Below are positions 1 through 8,192 of a stretch of DNA of 64,000 nt, one piece after another. The notes beneath the pieces are model-generated. The model did not search any database, had not been told where the DNA came from, and worked only from the letters and a program-made list of their open reading frames with translations. The DNA lies in contig URMS01000011.1 in the NCBI GenBank assembly GCA_900548975.1, positions 1 through 64,000 on the forward strand, given 5' to 3'. The stretch is from an uncultured Porphyromonadaceae bacterium (GTDB taxonomy: Bacteria > Bacteroidota > Bacteroidia > Bacteroidales > Muribaculaceae). Within the stretch, counting starts at the first letter, position 1; each line of letters starts with the position of its first letter. The position numbers and the translations under genes were made by a program.

Positions 1-1
1 G

Positions 2-76
2 CAGATTGTCGAGGACGAGATAACCCGGATTAAGAACGACCCGGAGCTATGCCACCTGATAAAAGAGGAAGAATAA
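2..76 (+). CDS. C-terminal end of an unidentified ICE protein (5' truncated by window)
   Basis: An open frame enters from the left edge and stops at TAA 74-76. The 24 visible residues are charged and end in KEEE. The tail resembles the C-termini of conjugation coupling or mobilisation proteins in such elements, but it is too short to name. The next gene starts 52 bases downstream behind its own promoter. Confidence 0.5.
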   Translation, partial: QIVEDEITRIKNDPELCHLIKEEE

Positions 77-109
77 CCGATATTCTTTCCTGACAGACAG
101 TATTTTTAC

Positions 110-117
110 TAATTTTG
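110..117 (+). promoter_or_regulatory. Bacteroidetes -7 promoter element for the AlbA_2 gene
   Basis: TAATTTTG matches TAnnTTTG exactly and ends 11 bases before the ATG at 129. No clear TTTG -33 box is seen. The implied leader is only a few bases long. Confidence 0.55.
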
Positions 118-128
118 CAGACAAAGAA

Positions 129-1472
129 ATGATTATGAATGAAAACCAAAATACGGAATGGAAAGAAAGCTGGCGTGACGAGTATCTGAAATGGATATGC
201 GGCTTTGCCAACGCCACAGGTGGCAAGATATATATAGGTATGAATGACAACGGTAAGGTAGTCGGCGTTGCCGATGCTGACAAACTGCTGGAGGATATAC
301 CGAACAAAGTACGTGACGTGCTGGGTATTATCGTGGACGTGAACCTGCTGGAAGAAAACGGGCTGAAATATATCGAGATTGACGTACCGCCTTATTCCAA
401 TCCTATCAATTACAAAGGTCAGTACCACTATCGCAGCGGCAGCACGAAACAGGAGTTGAAAGGTGCGGCGTTGAACCGTTTTATCCTGCAACGTACTGGC
501 AGGCATTGGGACGAGTTTCCCATAGAGTGGGCAGGCATAGAGGAACTTTCCCCAAGCGCATTAGACCGTTTCCGCAAGGAAGCGGCGAGAAGCGGTCGTG
601 TGGACGAAGATGTGTTGAAAGATACTACCGAAAATTTGCTGCACGATTTGCGGCTGATTGACACCCAAACCAACCGCCCGACCCGTGCCGCCTTGCTGTT
701 GTTCCACCCCGACCCGGAACGCTTTGTAACCGGGGCTTATATCAAGATAGGTTTCTTCCGGGATGATAAGGGTAACTTGGAGTTTCAGGACGAGGTTCAC
801 GGCTCTTTAATGGAGCAGGTGGATAAGGCAATGGATTTGATAAAGACCAAATACCTGATTTACCGCATTTCATACGAGGGCATTTCCCGGCGTGAAACAC
901 CGCAGTTCCCGGTGGAAGCTGTCAGGGAATCACTGATGAATTGTGTGGCACATAAAGACTATGCCAGTGCCGTACCCATTCAGATTAGCGTGTTCCCCGA
1001 CCATATCACCTTTTGGAACGCCGGGCAGTTGCCGGAAAGTTGGACGACCGAAAAACTTTTTGAAAGCCACCCGTCCTCTCCCTATAATCCGTTAATCGCC
1101 AACGCCTTTTTCAGAAGCGGGGATATTGAAAGCTGGGGACGTGGCTACAAGCGTATCTTGGAAGCTGTCAGTGCATACAAGTTGTTGCCGCCCAAACTTG
1201 AAATGTTAAGCGGTCTGATGATTACCTATTATACCGATATACGTTCGCAGCTATTGGCGCAGCGGGTGGATGAAAGGTATATTTCAGTTGTCGAGTATGC
1301 AGCCAAGAACGGACGTGTCACGAACTCGGACGTACAGAACATTTTGGGAGTAAGCAAGCCTACAGCATCCCGCATACTCCAACAAATGAATGGTTGGCTG
1401 GAAATGCAGGGTAAAGTGGGAAAAGGAACTTATTATGTTCCTAAATGGCTCACTAACGTATCGCAGGTATAA
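129..1472 (+). CDS. AlbA_2 / HATPase_c_4 ATP-binding protein with winged-helix tail
   Basis: The 447-residue protein has the layout of the Schlafen AlbA_2 family often annotated as ATP-binding or transcriptional regulator. The AlbA_2 domain spans about residues 9-125 (EWKESWRDEYLKWICGFANA, then GGKIYIGMNDNGKVVG). A GHKL-type ATPase segment spans about 255-365, with the ATP-binding motif ESLMNCVAHKDYA and GDIESWGRGYKRI. A winged-helix segment spans about 385-440 (NVQNILGVS-like recognition helix). Start 129 (MIMNEN) was kept; an ATG at 135 is equally possible. Such proteins are common in Bacteroidales mobile elements and some act in regulation or defence; the role here is unknown. It stands alone between its promoter and a terminator at 1545. 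Confidence 0.8.
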   Translation: MIMNENQNTEWKESWRDEYLKWICGFANATGGKIYIGMNDNGKVVGVADADKLLEDIPNKVRDVLGIIVDVNLLEENGLKYIEIDVPPYSNPINYKGQYHYRSGSTKQELKGAALNRFILQRTGRHWDEFPIEWAGIEELSPSALDRFRKEAARSGRVDEDVLKDTTENLLHDLRLIDTQTNRPTRAALLLFHPDPERFVTGAYIKIGFFRDDKGNLEFQDEVHGSLMEQVDKAMDLIKTKYLIYRISYEGISRRETPQFPVEAVRESLMNCVAHKDYASAVPIQISVFPDHITFWNAGQLPESWTTEKLFESHPSSPYNPLIANAFFRSGDIESWGRGYKRILEAVSAYKLLPPKLEMLSGLMITYYTDIRSQLLAQRVDERYISVVEYAAKNGRVTNSDVQNILGVSKPTASRILQQMNGWLEMQGKVGKGTYYVPKWLTNVSQV

Positions 1473-1541
1473 TGCAAATTTTAATAAGTCGTTGATTATA
1501 AGGCATAAGGTCTATAATTAAATGGCTCACAAATGGCTCAC
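1443..1541 (+). repeat. Three direct copies of an 11-base motif
   Basis: AAATGGCTCAC occurs at 1443-1453 (inside the end of the AlbA_2 gene) and in tandem at 1520-1530 and 1531-1541. It may be a duplicated 3' end or a binding site. Confidence 0.6.
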
Positions 1542-1544
1542 CCA

Positions 1545-1575
1545 AAGAGAGTGATTAACTTCGCTCTCTTTTTTT
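1545..1575 (+). terminator. Intrinsic terminator after the AlbA_2 gene
   Basis: AAGAGAG (1545-1551) pairs with CTCTCTT (1564-1570), followed by a run of T. The rest of 1473-1746 holds no gene; 1641-1665 shows short repeated GGACA units. Confidence 0.75.
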
Positions 1576-1698
1576 ATGCCCTTTTCCAATACTGCAACCA
1601 ATGGTTGCGGAATTTCATCCCACCCGGACAAATCGGGACACCACAGGACAAATTCGGACAGCCCTTGTCGCCCATCCAAATATAGCATATTTAGTCGC

Positions 1699-1722
1699 TA
1701 CCTTTGGACGGGACTATTCCCG
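1699..1722 (+). promoter_or_regulatory. Promoter -7 element and leader hairpin of the DUF3945-topB unit
   Basis: TACCTTTG at 1699-1706 fits TAnnTTTG exactly, 40 bases before the ATG at 1747. A small hairpin, CGGG(actatt)CCCG, follows at 1709-1722 directly before an inverted repeat. Confidence 0.55.
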
Positions 1723-1745
1723 TAACCACTAAAATTCCAATTATT
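1723..1745 (+). repeat. Left arm of an inverted repeat framing the DUF3945-topB pair
   Basis: This 23-base arm (core AACCACTAAAATTCCAATTA) is complementary to 5231-5253 at 21 of 23 positions. It ends one base before the ATG at 1747, so it makes up the end of the 5' leader. Confidence 0.75.
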
Positions 1746-1746
1746 T

Positions 1747-3069
1747 ATGGCAAACAGAATGACCCCGCCCGAAGAGGGGCAGGAAAAAGACGTGCTGCTG
1801 GTCTTGGATAAACAGCAGGGCAAGGTGAGTGCCGTTAAGGGTATCGAAAAGGACGGCAATTTGCAGACCGTGCCACCCACTACCGGGCACGGCGGCGAGT
1901 TCATGCAGGTGGACAAGAACAGCGATGTGTTCAGCAACTTCATTTCCAACTTCTACCGCAAGTATCAGGACACTTCCGGGCTGGAATTGTTCAGCGTCAA
2001 GGCTTCCGAAGCAGAGCGGGACGCAAAGGCAATCGAGGACAACCACCGTAGCCCTACACCGGAGGGCGACAAGCGGGCTGAAATGCTTCGAGTTCCGAAG
2101 CCCGACTTCCACGAGTTCAAGCAGGGCTACCGCTTCGACCCGGCAAAAATCGACTGGGAAAACCTGAAAAAAGTCGGCATCACCGCCGACACCCTGAAAA
2201 ACACGAAGGACTTCGACCGGGTAATGCGCGGCTACAAGTCCCGCAACACCTACACCGTTTCGGGAACAGTGGGCGGTTTCTACCTCAAACCTACCGATGT
2301 CAAGCTCTCTTTCTATCAGGCAAAGGACGGCACGGTAGTACCCAAGCTGCACGGTGTGCAGCAGGACGAGAAACTGTTGCAACGCCCGTTCCATGAACAC
2401 GGGTTCACCAAGCAGGAACAGGGCAACTTGCAAGGCACTGGCAACTTGGGCGGCATCGCTGAAATCAAAGACCCGAAAAGCGGCGAGCAAATCCCCGTGT
2501 TCGTCAGCCGGGACAGGTACACGCACGAATTGGAGTATATGCGGGCGGACAAGTGGAAATGCCCCGACACCATTTGCGGCGTGAAAGTCAGCCCGGAGCA
2601 GAAAGCCGCCTTTGAAGCCGGGCAAGCGGTGAAAATGGAAAACCTGCAATTCAGGGACGGCACGAAGCGCAGTGCCTATTTGCAGGTCAGTGCGGTGGAG
2701 CGTGGCTTGGAGTTCCTGCCGAGGTCTGCCGTCCAGTTCTTGCAGCAGGGACAGCAGCCCGCAGAGCAGCAGGTAGCCGGGATAAAGGACGGCAAGGGCG
2801 TTGAGTTCAACGGTCATGTGCAGCTCGGCGCACAGGGCAAATCCCCCGACAAGGTGCAGCCGAAAGACGTTACCCCCGCCGCCGAGAGCCGGACACAGGT
2901 AGCGGTCAATTCGGAGGGCAAGACCAACGAAGCCACCAAGCAGGGCAAAGAGCCGCTGAAACAGGGTCAGCAGAAGCCCACCGCCAAGCAGAAAGAGAAG
3001 CAGGAGAAAGCGCAGGACAAGAGCCTGAAAGCGGACAAGCCCAAGAAGTCCAAAGGAATGAAAATGTAA
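1747..3069 (+). CDS. DUF4099/DUF3945-type mobile element protein
   Basis: The 440-residue protein resembles the family of uncharacterised Bacteroidales ICE proteins carrying DUF4099 and DUF3945. Residues 1-80 hold an N-terminal domain (KDVLLVLDKQQGKVSAVKGI). A segment around 120-150 reads IDWENLKKVGITADTLKNT. A long beta-rich region follows. From about residue 330 the tail is low-complexity and rich in Q, K, E and A, ending in a strongly basic stretch, which suits a nucleic-acid-associated protein. It lies 26 bases upstream of topB and probably shares its transcript. No enzymatic motif is recognisable. Function unknown; the constant pairing with topB in such elements suggests a role in DNA processing. 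Confidence 0.75.
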   Translation: MANRMTPPEEGQEKDVLLVLDKQQGKVSAVKGIEKDGNLQTVPPTTGHGGEFMQVDKNSDVFSNFISNFYRKYQDTSGLELFSVKASEAERDAKAIEDNHRSPTPEGDKRAEMLRVPKPDFHEFKQGYRFDPAKIDWENLKKVGITADTLKNTKDFDRVMRGYKSRNTYTVSGTVGGFYLKPTDVKLSFYQAKDGTVVPKLHGVQQDEKLLQRPFHEHGFTKQEQGNLQGTGNLGGIAEIKDPKSGEQIPVFVSRDRYTHELEYMRADKWKCPDTICGVKVSPEQKAAFEAGQAVKMENLQFRDGTKRSAYLQVSAVERGLEFLPRSAVQFLQQGQQPAEQQVAGIKDGKGVEFNGHVQLGAQGKSPDKVQPKDVTPAAESRTQVAVNSEGKTNEATKQGKEPLKQGQQKPTAKQKEKQEKAQDKSLKADKPKKSKGMKM

Positions 3070-3095
3070 TATCCACCATTAAAAAGTAAAGAATT

Positions 3096-5183
3096 ATGAT
3101 TGCATTGATAGCAGAGAAGCCCAGCGTGGCAAAAGACATCGCCCGCATCATCGGGGCTACCGGGCGTAATGACGGTTATCTTTCCGGCAACGGGTATATG
3201 GTGACATGGGCGTTCGGCCACTTAATCCAGCTTGCCATGCCGGAAGCCTACGGCGTGGCGAACTTCCGCAGGGAGAGCCTGCCCATACTGCCGCCCGATT
3301 TCCAGCTAATCCCCCGTCAGGTGAAAGCGGAGAAAGGTTACAAGGCAGACCCCGGTGTTCTGAAACAGTTGAAAGTGATAAAGGAAGTGTTCGACCGGTG
3401 CGACCGGATTATTGTCGCCACCGATGCCGGGCGTGAGGGTGAGCTAATCTTCCGCTACATCTTCCATTACCTGAACTGCCGGAAACCATTTGTGCGCCTG
3501 TGGATAAGCAGCCTTACCGACAAGGCAATCCGTGAAGGGCTGGAAAACCTGCAACCGGGAGAATGTTACGATAACCTCTACCTCTCCGCCAAGTCCCGCA
3601 GCGAAGCGGACTGGCTGATAGGGATAAACGCCACCCAAGCGTTGAGCGTAGCCGCCGGGCAGGGGGTGTTCTCGCTGGGCAGGGTGCAGACACCCACCTT
3701 AATGATGATATGCAGCCGCTATTTGGAGAACAAGAATTTCGTACCCGCCAAGTTTTGGCAACTCAAAGCCCATACCGCCAGCGGGGGGATAGTTTTCACC
3801 ACCCAATCTACCGCCAAGTGGGAGCAGCAGCCCGAAGCCATAGCCGCCCTGCAACGGGTTAAGGATGCAGGGCAGCTTGCCGTGAAATCCGTTGAGAGGA
3901 AAGAAGCCAGCCAAGAACCGCCGCTTTTGTACGACCTTACCACGCTGCAAAAGGAAGCCAATACAAAGCTGAATTTTTCGGCTGATAAGACCCTATCCAT
4001 AGCGCAAAGCCTGTATGAAAAGAAAGTGATGTCCTACCCGAGAACCGGAAGCCGCTATATATCGGAGGACGTTTTCGATGAAATGCCGGATCGTATCGCC
4101 CTGTTAGGGCAATACCCCCGCTTTGCCGGGTATGCCGCCGGGCTGGGCGGCACACCCCTGAACCGCCGCAGCGTAAACGATAGCAAAGTGACCGACCACC
4201 ACGCCTTAATCGTTACCGAGAACCTGCCCGGCGAACTTTCCAAAGACGAGCGGGCGGTTTACGAGCTGGTAGCCGGGCGTATGCTGGAAGCCTTTTCGGG
4301 CAAGTGCGTGAAAGACGTTACCACCGCCATATTGTCGGCGGGAGATACCGACTTCACGGTAAAAGGGTCTGTGATGAAAGTAGCAGGCTGGCGTGCCGTG
4401 TTCGGCGAGCAGGAAACATGCGGGGATGAAGAAGCCGCCAGTCTGCCGCCGCTCCAAGAGGGCGAAAGCCTGCCGATTTCCAACGTGGAACTGTTGGAGA
4501 AGCAGACCAAGCCGAAACCGCTGCACACGGAAAGCAGCCTGCTTGCCGCAATGGAGAACGCCGGAAAGGAACTGGAAGATGCCGAACTGAAAGCCAGCCT
4601 GAAAGATGCCGGGATAGGCACGCCCGCCACCCGTGCGGCGATTATCGAAACGCTTTTCACCCGCCAGTACATCGTGCGTGAGAAGAAGAACCTTGTGCCT
4701 ACCGACAAGGGGCTTGCCGTTTACAGGATTGTCAAGGACAAGAAGATTGCCGATGCCGAAATGACGGGTATGTGGGAAACCGCCCTTTCCAAGATAGAAG
4801 CGGGCAGCATGGATGCCGACACGTTCCGAAAGGGTATCGAGGTGTACGCCGCCCAAATCACGGCGGAACTGCTATCGGTGCAGCTATCTGTCGCAACTGG
4901 TGAAACCTGTCCCTGCCCCAAATGCAATAACGGGCGCATCCTGTTCTACCCGAAAGTGGCGAAGTGTTCCAACGTGGATTGCACGCTTACCATATTCCGC
5001 AACAAGTGCGACAAGCAGCTTTCCGACAAGCAGATTGTCGAGTTGGTGACGAAACGCAAGACCGGGCTAATCAAGGGCTTCAAGGGTAAGAACGGCAAGG
5101 TTTTCGATGCTTCGCTTGTGCTGGACGAACAGTTCAATGTCGGTTTTTCATTTCCCGAAAAGAAAGCGAAACCGAAGAAATAG
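3096..5183 (+). CDS. topB: DNA topoisomerase III (type IA), ICE-encoded
   Basis: The 695-residue type IA topoisomerase relaxes or decatenates DNA through a 5'-phosphotyrosyl intermediate. The N-terminal Toprim domain shows IALIAEKPSVAKDIA and the acidic motif ATDAGREGELIFRY (about residues 107-120). The catalytic tyrosine lies in MSYPRTGSRY near residue 313. The C-terminus holds a cysteine zinc-ribbon-like segment (CPCPKC ... CSNVDC). Topoisomerases of this kind are part of the excision and transfer functions of Bacteroides conjugative transposons (exc of CTnDOT is the known relative). It follows the DUF3945-type gene by 26 bases and ends before a strong terminator. Length is normal for the family. 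Confidence 0.95.
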   Translation: MIALIAEKPSVAKDIARIIGATGRNDGYLSGNGYMVTWAFGHLIQLAMPEAYGVANFRRESLPILPPDFQLIPRQVKAEKGYKADPGVLKQLKVIKEVFDRCDRIIVATDAGREGELIFRYIFHYLNCRKPFVRLWISSLTDKAIREGLENLQPGECYDNLYLSAKSRSEADWLIGINATQALSVAAGQGVFSLGRVQTPTLMMICSRYLENKNFVPAKFWQLKAHTASGGIVFTTQSTAKWEQQPEAIAALQRVKDAGQLAVKSVERKEASQEPPLLYDLTTLQKEANTKLNFSADKTLSIAQSLYEKKVMSYPRTGSRYISEDVFDEMPDRIALLGQYPRFAGYAAGLGGTPLNRRSVNDSKVTDHHALIVTENLPGELSKDERAVYELVAGRMLEAFSGKCVKDVTTAILSAGDTDFTVKGSVMKVAGWRAVFGEQETCGDEEAASLPPLQEGESLPISNVELLEKQTKPKPLHTESSLLAAMENAGKELEDAELKASLKDAGIGTPATRAAIIETLFTRQYIVREKKNLVPTDKGLAVYRIVKDKKIADAEMTGMWETALSKIEAGSMDADTFRKGIEVYAAQITAELLSVQLSVATGETCPCPKCNNGRILFYPKVAKCSNVDCTLTIFRNKCDKQLSDKQIVELVTKRKTGLIKGFKGKNGKVFDASLVLDEQFNVGFSFPEKKAKPKK

Positions 5184-5230
5184 CCTATCTTTGCTACTGA
5201 AATTTCATTGTGATAGGTTTTGCAACTTAT

Positions 5231-5253
5231 AATAATTGAAATTTTAGTGGTTG
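5231..5253 (-). repeat. Right arm of the inverted repeat framing the DUF3945-topB pair
   Basis: The reverse complement of this arm matches 1723-1745 with two mismatches. It lies in the 3' untranslated region, immediately before the terminator hairpin, mirroring the left arm, which lies immediately after a small hairpin. Confidence 0.75.
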
Positions 5254-5280
5254 CGCCCGGCGGGAACCGGGCGCATTTTC
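5253..5280 (+). terminator. Intrinsic terminator of the topB unit
   Basis: GCGCCCGG (5253-5260) pairs perfectly with CCGGGCGC (5267-5274) around CGGGAA, followed by ATTTTC. Confidence 0.8.
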
Positions 5281-5330
5281 AAAAAACTTTTCAATTTTTT
5301 TCTGTTATAACTTCCTAATATACAAAAAGA

Positions 5331-5399
5331 GTTACCTTTTTGTAACTATCTTACTGTCTTGTAACTTCTTTTTTTATACTAAGTATATTTATATCTTTG
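5331..5399 (+). promoter_or_regulatory. Double TTAC-N6-GTAA operator and promoter of the first radical SAM operon
   Basis: Two palindromes, GTTAC-CTTTTT-GTAAC (5331-5346) and TTAC-TGTCTT-GTAA (5551 minus 200, that is 5351-5364), lie with centres 19 bases apart. The exact -7 motif TATCTTTG follows at 5392-5399. The same arrangement and largely the same bases occur at 12984-13051 beside the HxlR gene, so HxlR is the likely binder. The leader to the ATG at 5494 is about 90 bases. Confidence 0.7.
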
Positions 5400-5493
5400 C
5401 AATCGAAAAAGATACTTAATATATCATGTTTACCGCATTGGTATATTTGTTTGGTGTCTTAACAATACATTATTAACTAATAAAAAAAGAATT

Positions 5494-6378
5494 ATGCACT
5501 ACACTGGAACTATTTGGCGACCGCCTTACGAAGCATACTCAATGCTCATTCAAGTAACAGCTGGATGTACTCACCATTCCTGCAAATTTTGTACTTTATA
5601 CGAAGATTTACCTTTCAAATTCAGGCTATCACCAATTGAAGAGGTAAAATCGGATTTAAAGGAAGCAAGTTATTATTATAGACACGCACAAAGGGTGTTT
5701 TTCACAGGTGCAAACCCATTTGTGCTTAGTGTGAATAAGCTTAAAACACTTGCGAAAATGGTACATCAATACTTTCCTGCTTGTCAGAGTATAGGGTGTT
5801 TTGCACGAATTACGGACATTACCCCTAAATCTGTTACAGAATTAAAAGAATTGCGAGAACTCGGATATGATGGAATTACAATCGGAGTTGAAACCGGATA
5901 TGATGAATCTTTGATTTTCATGAGAAAGGGATTTCTATCAAAGGACATCATTGAGCAATGTAAGAAATTGGAAGAAGCAAATATTACCTATAACTTCTTT
6001 TATTTGACAGGAATTTATGGTAGAGGAAAAGGCAAGATGGGGGCAAAGGTAACAGCAGAAATTTTCAATCAGCTTCATCCGCAAATAATTGAATCTTCAA
6101 TGCTTACAATTTATCCAACTTCGGAACTGTATAAGGAAATACAGGCTGGTAACTGGAAAGAAGAAACTGAAATTGAGAAGTTGGAGGAAATGAAGACTTT
6201 GATAGAAAATCTTAAAATTGATGCTCGATTTGTAACGGATGGGGCATCCAACTTAATTCAAGTTAGAGGCAATTTGAAAACAGATAAACAAAAAATGATT
6301 GCTTTTCTAAAACAACAAATAGCAGAGCAAGACGAAGCTTATTTGAGAAGCTATCGTGAAAATCTGCCACATCTATAA
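5494..6378 (+). CDS. Radical SAM protein, copy 1
   Basis: The 294-residue protein has the radical SAM cluster motif CxxxxxCxFC (CTHHSCKFC, cysteines near residues 25, 30 and 33), which binds the 4Fe-4S cluster used to cleave S-adenosylmethionine. Further features are RVFFTGANPFVLS (about 70-83), IGCFARITDI (about 106-115) and ITIGVETGYDESL (about 130-142), fitting the radical SAM TIM barrel with no extra B12 or MoaA-type C-terminal domain. It is paralogous over its full length to the protein at 13107 (shared WRPPYEA start, GANPFVLS, NIGCFARI-type segment). It heads an AT-rich operon with DUF1934, AsnRS and RteC. Substrate unknown. Confidence 0.85.
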   Translation: MHYTGTIWRPPYEAYSMLIQVTAGCTHHSCKFCTLYEDLPFKFRLSPIEEVKSDLKEASYYYRHAQRVFFTGANPFVLSVNKLKTLAKMVHQYFPACQSIGCFARITDITPKSVTELKELRELGYDGITIGVETGYDESLIFMRKGFLSKDIIEQCKKLEEANITYNFFYLTGIYGRGKGKMGAKVTAEIFNQLHPQIIESSMLTIYPTSELYKEIQAGNWKEETEIEKLEEMKTLIENLKIDARFVTDGASNLIQVRGNLKTDKQKMIAFLKQQIAEQDEAYLRSYRENLPHL

Positions 6379-6388
6379 AATCTATCTA

Positions 6389-6811
6389 ATGAAAGCGGAT
6401 ATTAGAGTTATAGTAAAAGGTGTTCAACAATATGCTGATTATATTGACGAGATAGTGACTAATGCTATTGGAAAATATTCAATTGTTAATGGTCTGCATA
6501 TTGTTGAATATCGAGAACTATGTAAAGGTGGACATATCATTGAAAACAAATTGGTAATCAGTAATAAATCTGTTTGTTTATACCGAAGTGGAAGTTTGTT
6601 CTCTGAAATGTCTTTCATAGAGGGAGAATGTACGGAATCTGATTATATTAATACAGATGGAGAACTCAATGTAAAAATCAAAACATTGTCTTATCATCCT
6701 ACAATTGGTGATAACAATATTCATATTGAGTTGAATTATGACTTATTCATAAATAACCAGTTCCTCTCGAATAACTCCCTTACCATATTTGTTAATGAAA
6801 TTGCATTGTAA
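6389..6811 (+). CDS. DUF1934 (YwiB-like) beta-barrel protein
   Basis: The 140-residue protein starts at ATG 6389; an upstream in-frame ATG overlaps the preceding gene and is less likely. The middle and end (VCLYRSGSLFSEMSFIEGE, then HIELNYDLFINNQFLSNNSL) match the pattern of DUF1934, a small calycin-like barrel whose Bacillus member YwiB has no known reaction. In Firmicutes ywiB is typically a neighbour of a tRNA synthetase gene (argS); here it precedes an asparaginyl-tRNA synthetase gene by 19 bases. That parallel is from memory and should be treated as inference. It lies 10 bases after the radical SAM stop codon. Confidence 0.6.
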   Translation: MKADIRVIVKGVQQYADYIDEIVTNAIGKYSIVNGLHIVEYRELCKGGHIIENKLVISNKSVCLYRSGSLFSEMSFIEGECTESDYINTDGELNVKIKTLSYHPTIGDNNIHIELNYDLFINNQFLSNNSLTIFVNEIAL

Positions 6812-6830
6812 ACTATAATATTATGACTTT

Positions 6831-8174
6831 ATGAAAATAAGAATAATTGATTTGTTGAAAACAACTACCTATAATATTAATGTAAGCGTAAACGGCTGGG
6901 TACGAACGCATAGACAAAGTAAAAACATTAGTTTCATTGCAATAAATGATGGTTCAACTATTCATAATCTGCAAATTGTGGCTGAACATGAAAAGATAAA
7001 AAAAGATTTTCTTAAATTGGTAACTACCGGAAGTGCCATTCGGGTAGATGGTATGTTTGTACTATCTGCTGGAAATCAGCAGCATAGAGAAATAATAGCC
7101 CAAAATATAGTTTTATATGGCACTGCCGACCCACAGGAATATCCTTTACAAAAGAAAGGACACTCGTTAGATTTTTTGCGGAATATTGCTCATTTGCGGA
7201 TGCGAACAAATATTTTTGGAGCGATATTTAGAGTTCGTCATAATTTAGCTTTTGCTATACATAAATACTTTCATGAAAAAGGTTTTTTCTATTTTAATAC
7301 TCCCATAATAACTACATCTGATGCAGAAGGAGCAGGAAAATTGTTTGAAGTAACAACGGGTGATAATCAAGATTTTTTTGGTGTCCCGGCGAATCTAACT
7401 GTATCAGGGCAATTGGAGGGTGAACTGGGGGCTTTGGGATTAGGAGCTATTTACACATTCGGACCAACTTTTAGGGCTGAAAACTCGAATACTTATCGAC
7501 ATTTAGCTGAATTTTGGATGGTAGAACCCGAAATGGCGTTTATTGACATCAACGATAACATGGATTTAGCGGAGGACTTCTTGAAATATGTAATTCGCCA
7601 TGCTATTGAAGCGTGTGAAAGTGATTTGATTTTTTTGAATAATACAGTAAATAGTGGTTTAATCGAAAGGTTACATTCAGTAGTAAATAACAAATTTGTT
7701 CGATTGCCATATTCACAAGCAATAGAAATATTGAAACAATCAAACAGAGAATTTGAAATTCCAATAGTGCAAGGCATGGATTTAAGCTCTGAACATGAAC
7801 GTTTTTTAGTTGAAGAATGTTTTTGTTGCCCTATCATTGTTACGGACTATCCTAAAGAAATAAAAGCTTTTTATATGAAGTTGAATGAAGACGGTAAAAC
7901 TGTACGAGCAATGGATATTTTATTTCCACAGATAGGAGAGATAATAGGAGGTTCCGAGCGTGAATCAGATTATCTGAAATTACGCCAGCGAATGGAAGAA
8001 TTAGGTATGAATGTGAAACAATTATGGTGGTATCTTGAAACACGAAAGTTCGGAACTGTTCCCCATGCAGGATTTGGGTTAGGATTTGAAAGATTAGTGT
8101 TATTTGTTACAGGAATGTCAAATATTCGTGATGTGATACCATTTCCACGTACACCGAAAAATGCCAATTTTTAA
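6831..8174 (+). CDS. asnS: Asparaginyl-tRNA synthetase on a mobile element
   Basis: The 447-residue class II synthetase charges tRNA-Asn with asparagine. An N-terminal OB-fold anticodon-binding domain covers about residues 15-105 (NVSVNGWVRTHRQSKNISFI). The catalytic core has motif 2 (FRAENSNTYRHLAEFWMVEPE, here split across residues about 217-237) and motif 3 (GFGLGFERLVLFVTG, about 418-432), ending in RDVIPFPRTP. All signature parts look intact, so it should be active. It is AT-rich compared with the chromosome and lies in an operon with a radical SAM gene and rteC. Carrying a complete housekeeping synthetase on an ICE suggests a second, perhaps inhibitor-tolerant copy; the chromosomal asnS is not in this window. 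Confidence 0.92.
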   Translation: MKIRIIDLLKTTTYNINVSVNGWVRTHRQSKNISFIAINDGSTIHNLQIVAEHEKIKKDFLKLVTTGSAIRVDGMFVLSAGNQQHREIIAQNIVLYGTADPQEYPLQKKGHSLDFLRNIAHLRMRTNIFGAIFRVRHNLAFAIHKYFHEKGFFYFNTPIITTSDAEGAGKLFEVTTGDNQDFFGVPANLTVSGQLEGELGALGLGAIYTFGPTFRAENSNTYRHLAEFWMVEPEMAFIDINDNMDLAEDFLKYVIRHAIEACESDLIFLNNTVNSGLIERLHSVVNNKFVRLPYSQAIEILKQSNREFEIPIVQGMDLSSEHERFLVEECFCCPIIVTDYPKEIKAFYMKLNEDGKTVRAMDILFPQIGEIIGGSERESDYLKLRQRMEELGMNVKQLWWYLETRKFGTVPHAGFGLGFERLVLFVTGMSNIRDVIPFPRTPKNANF

Positions 8175-8192
8175 ATCTTTTAAGTTTGAACG

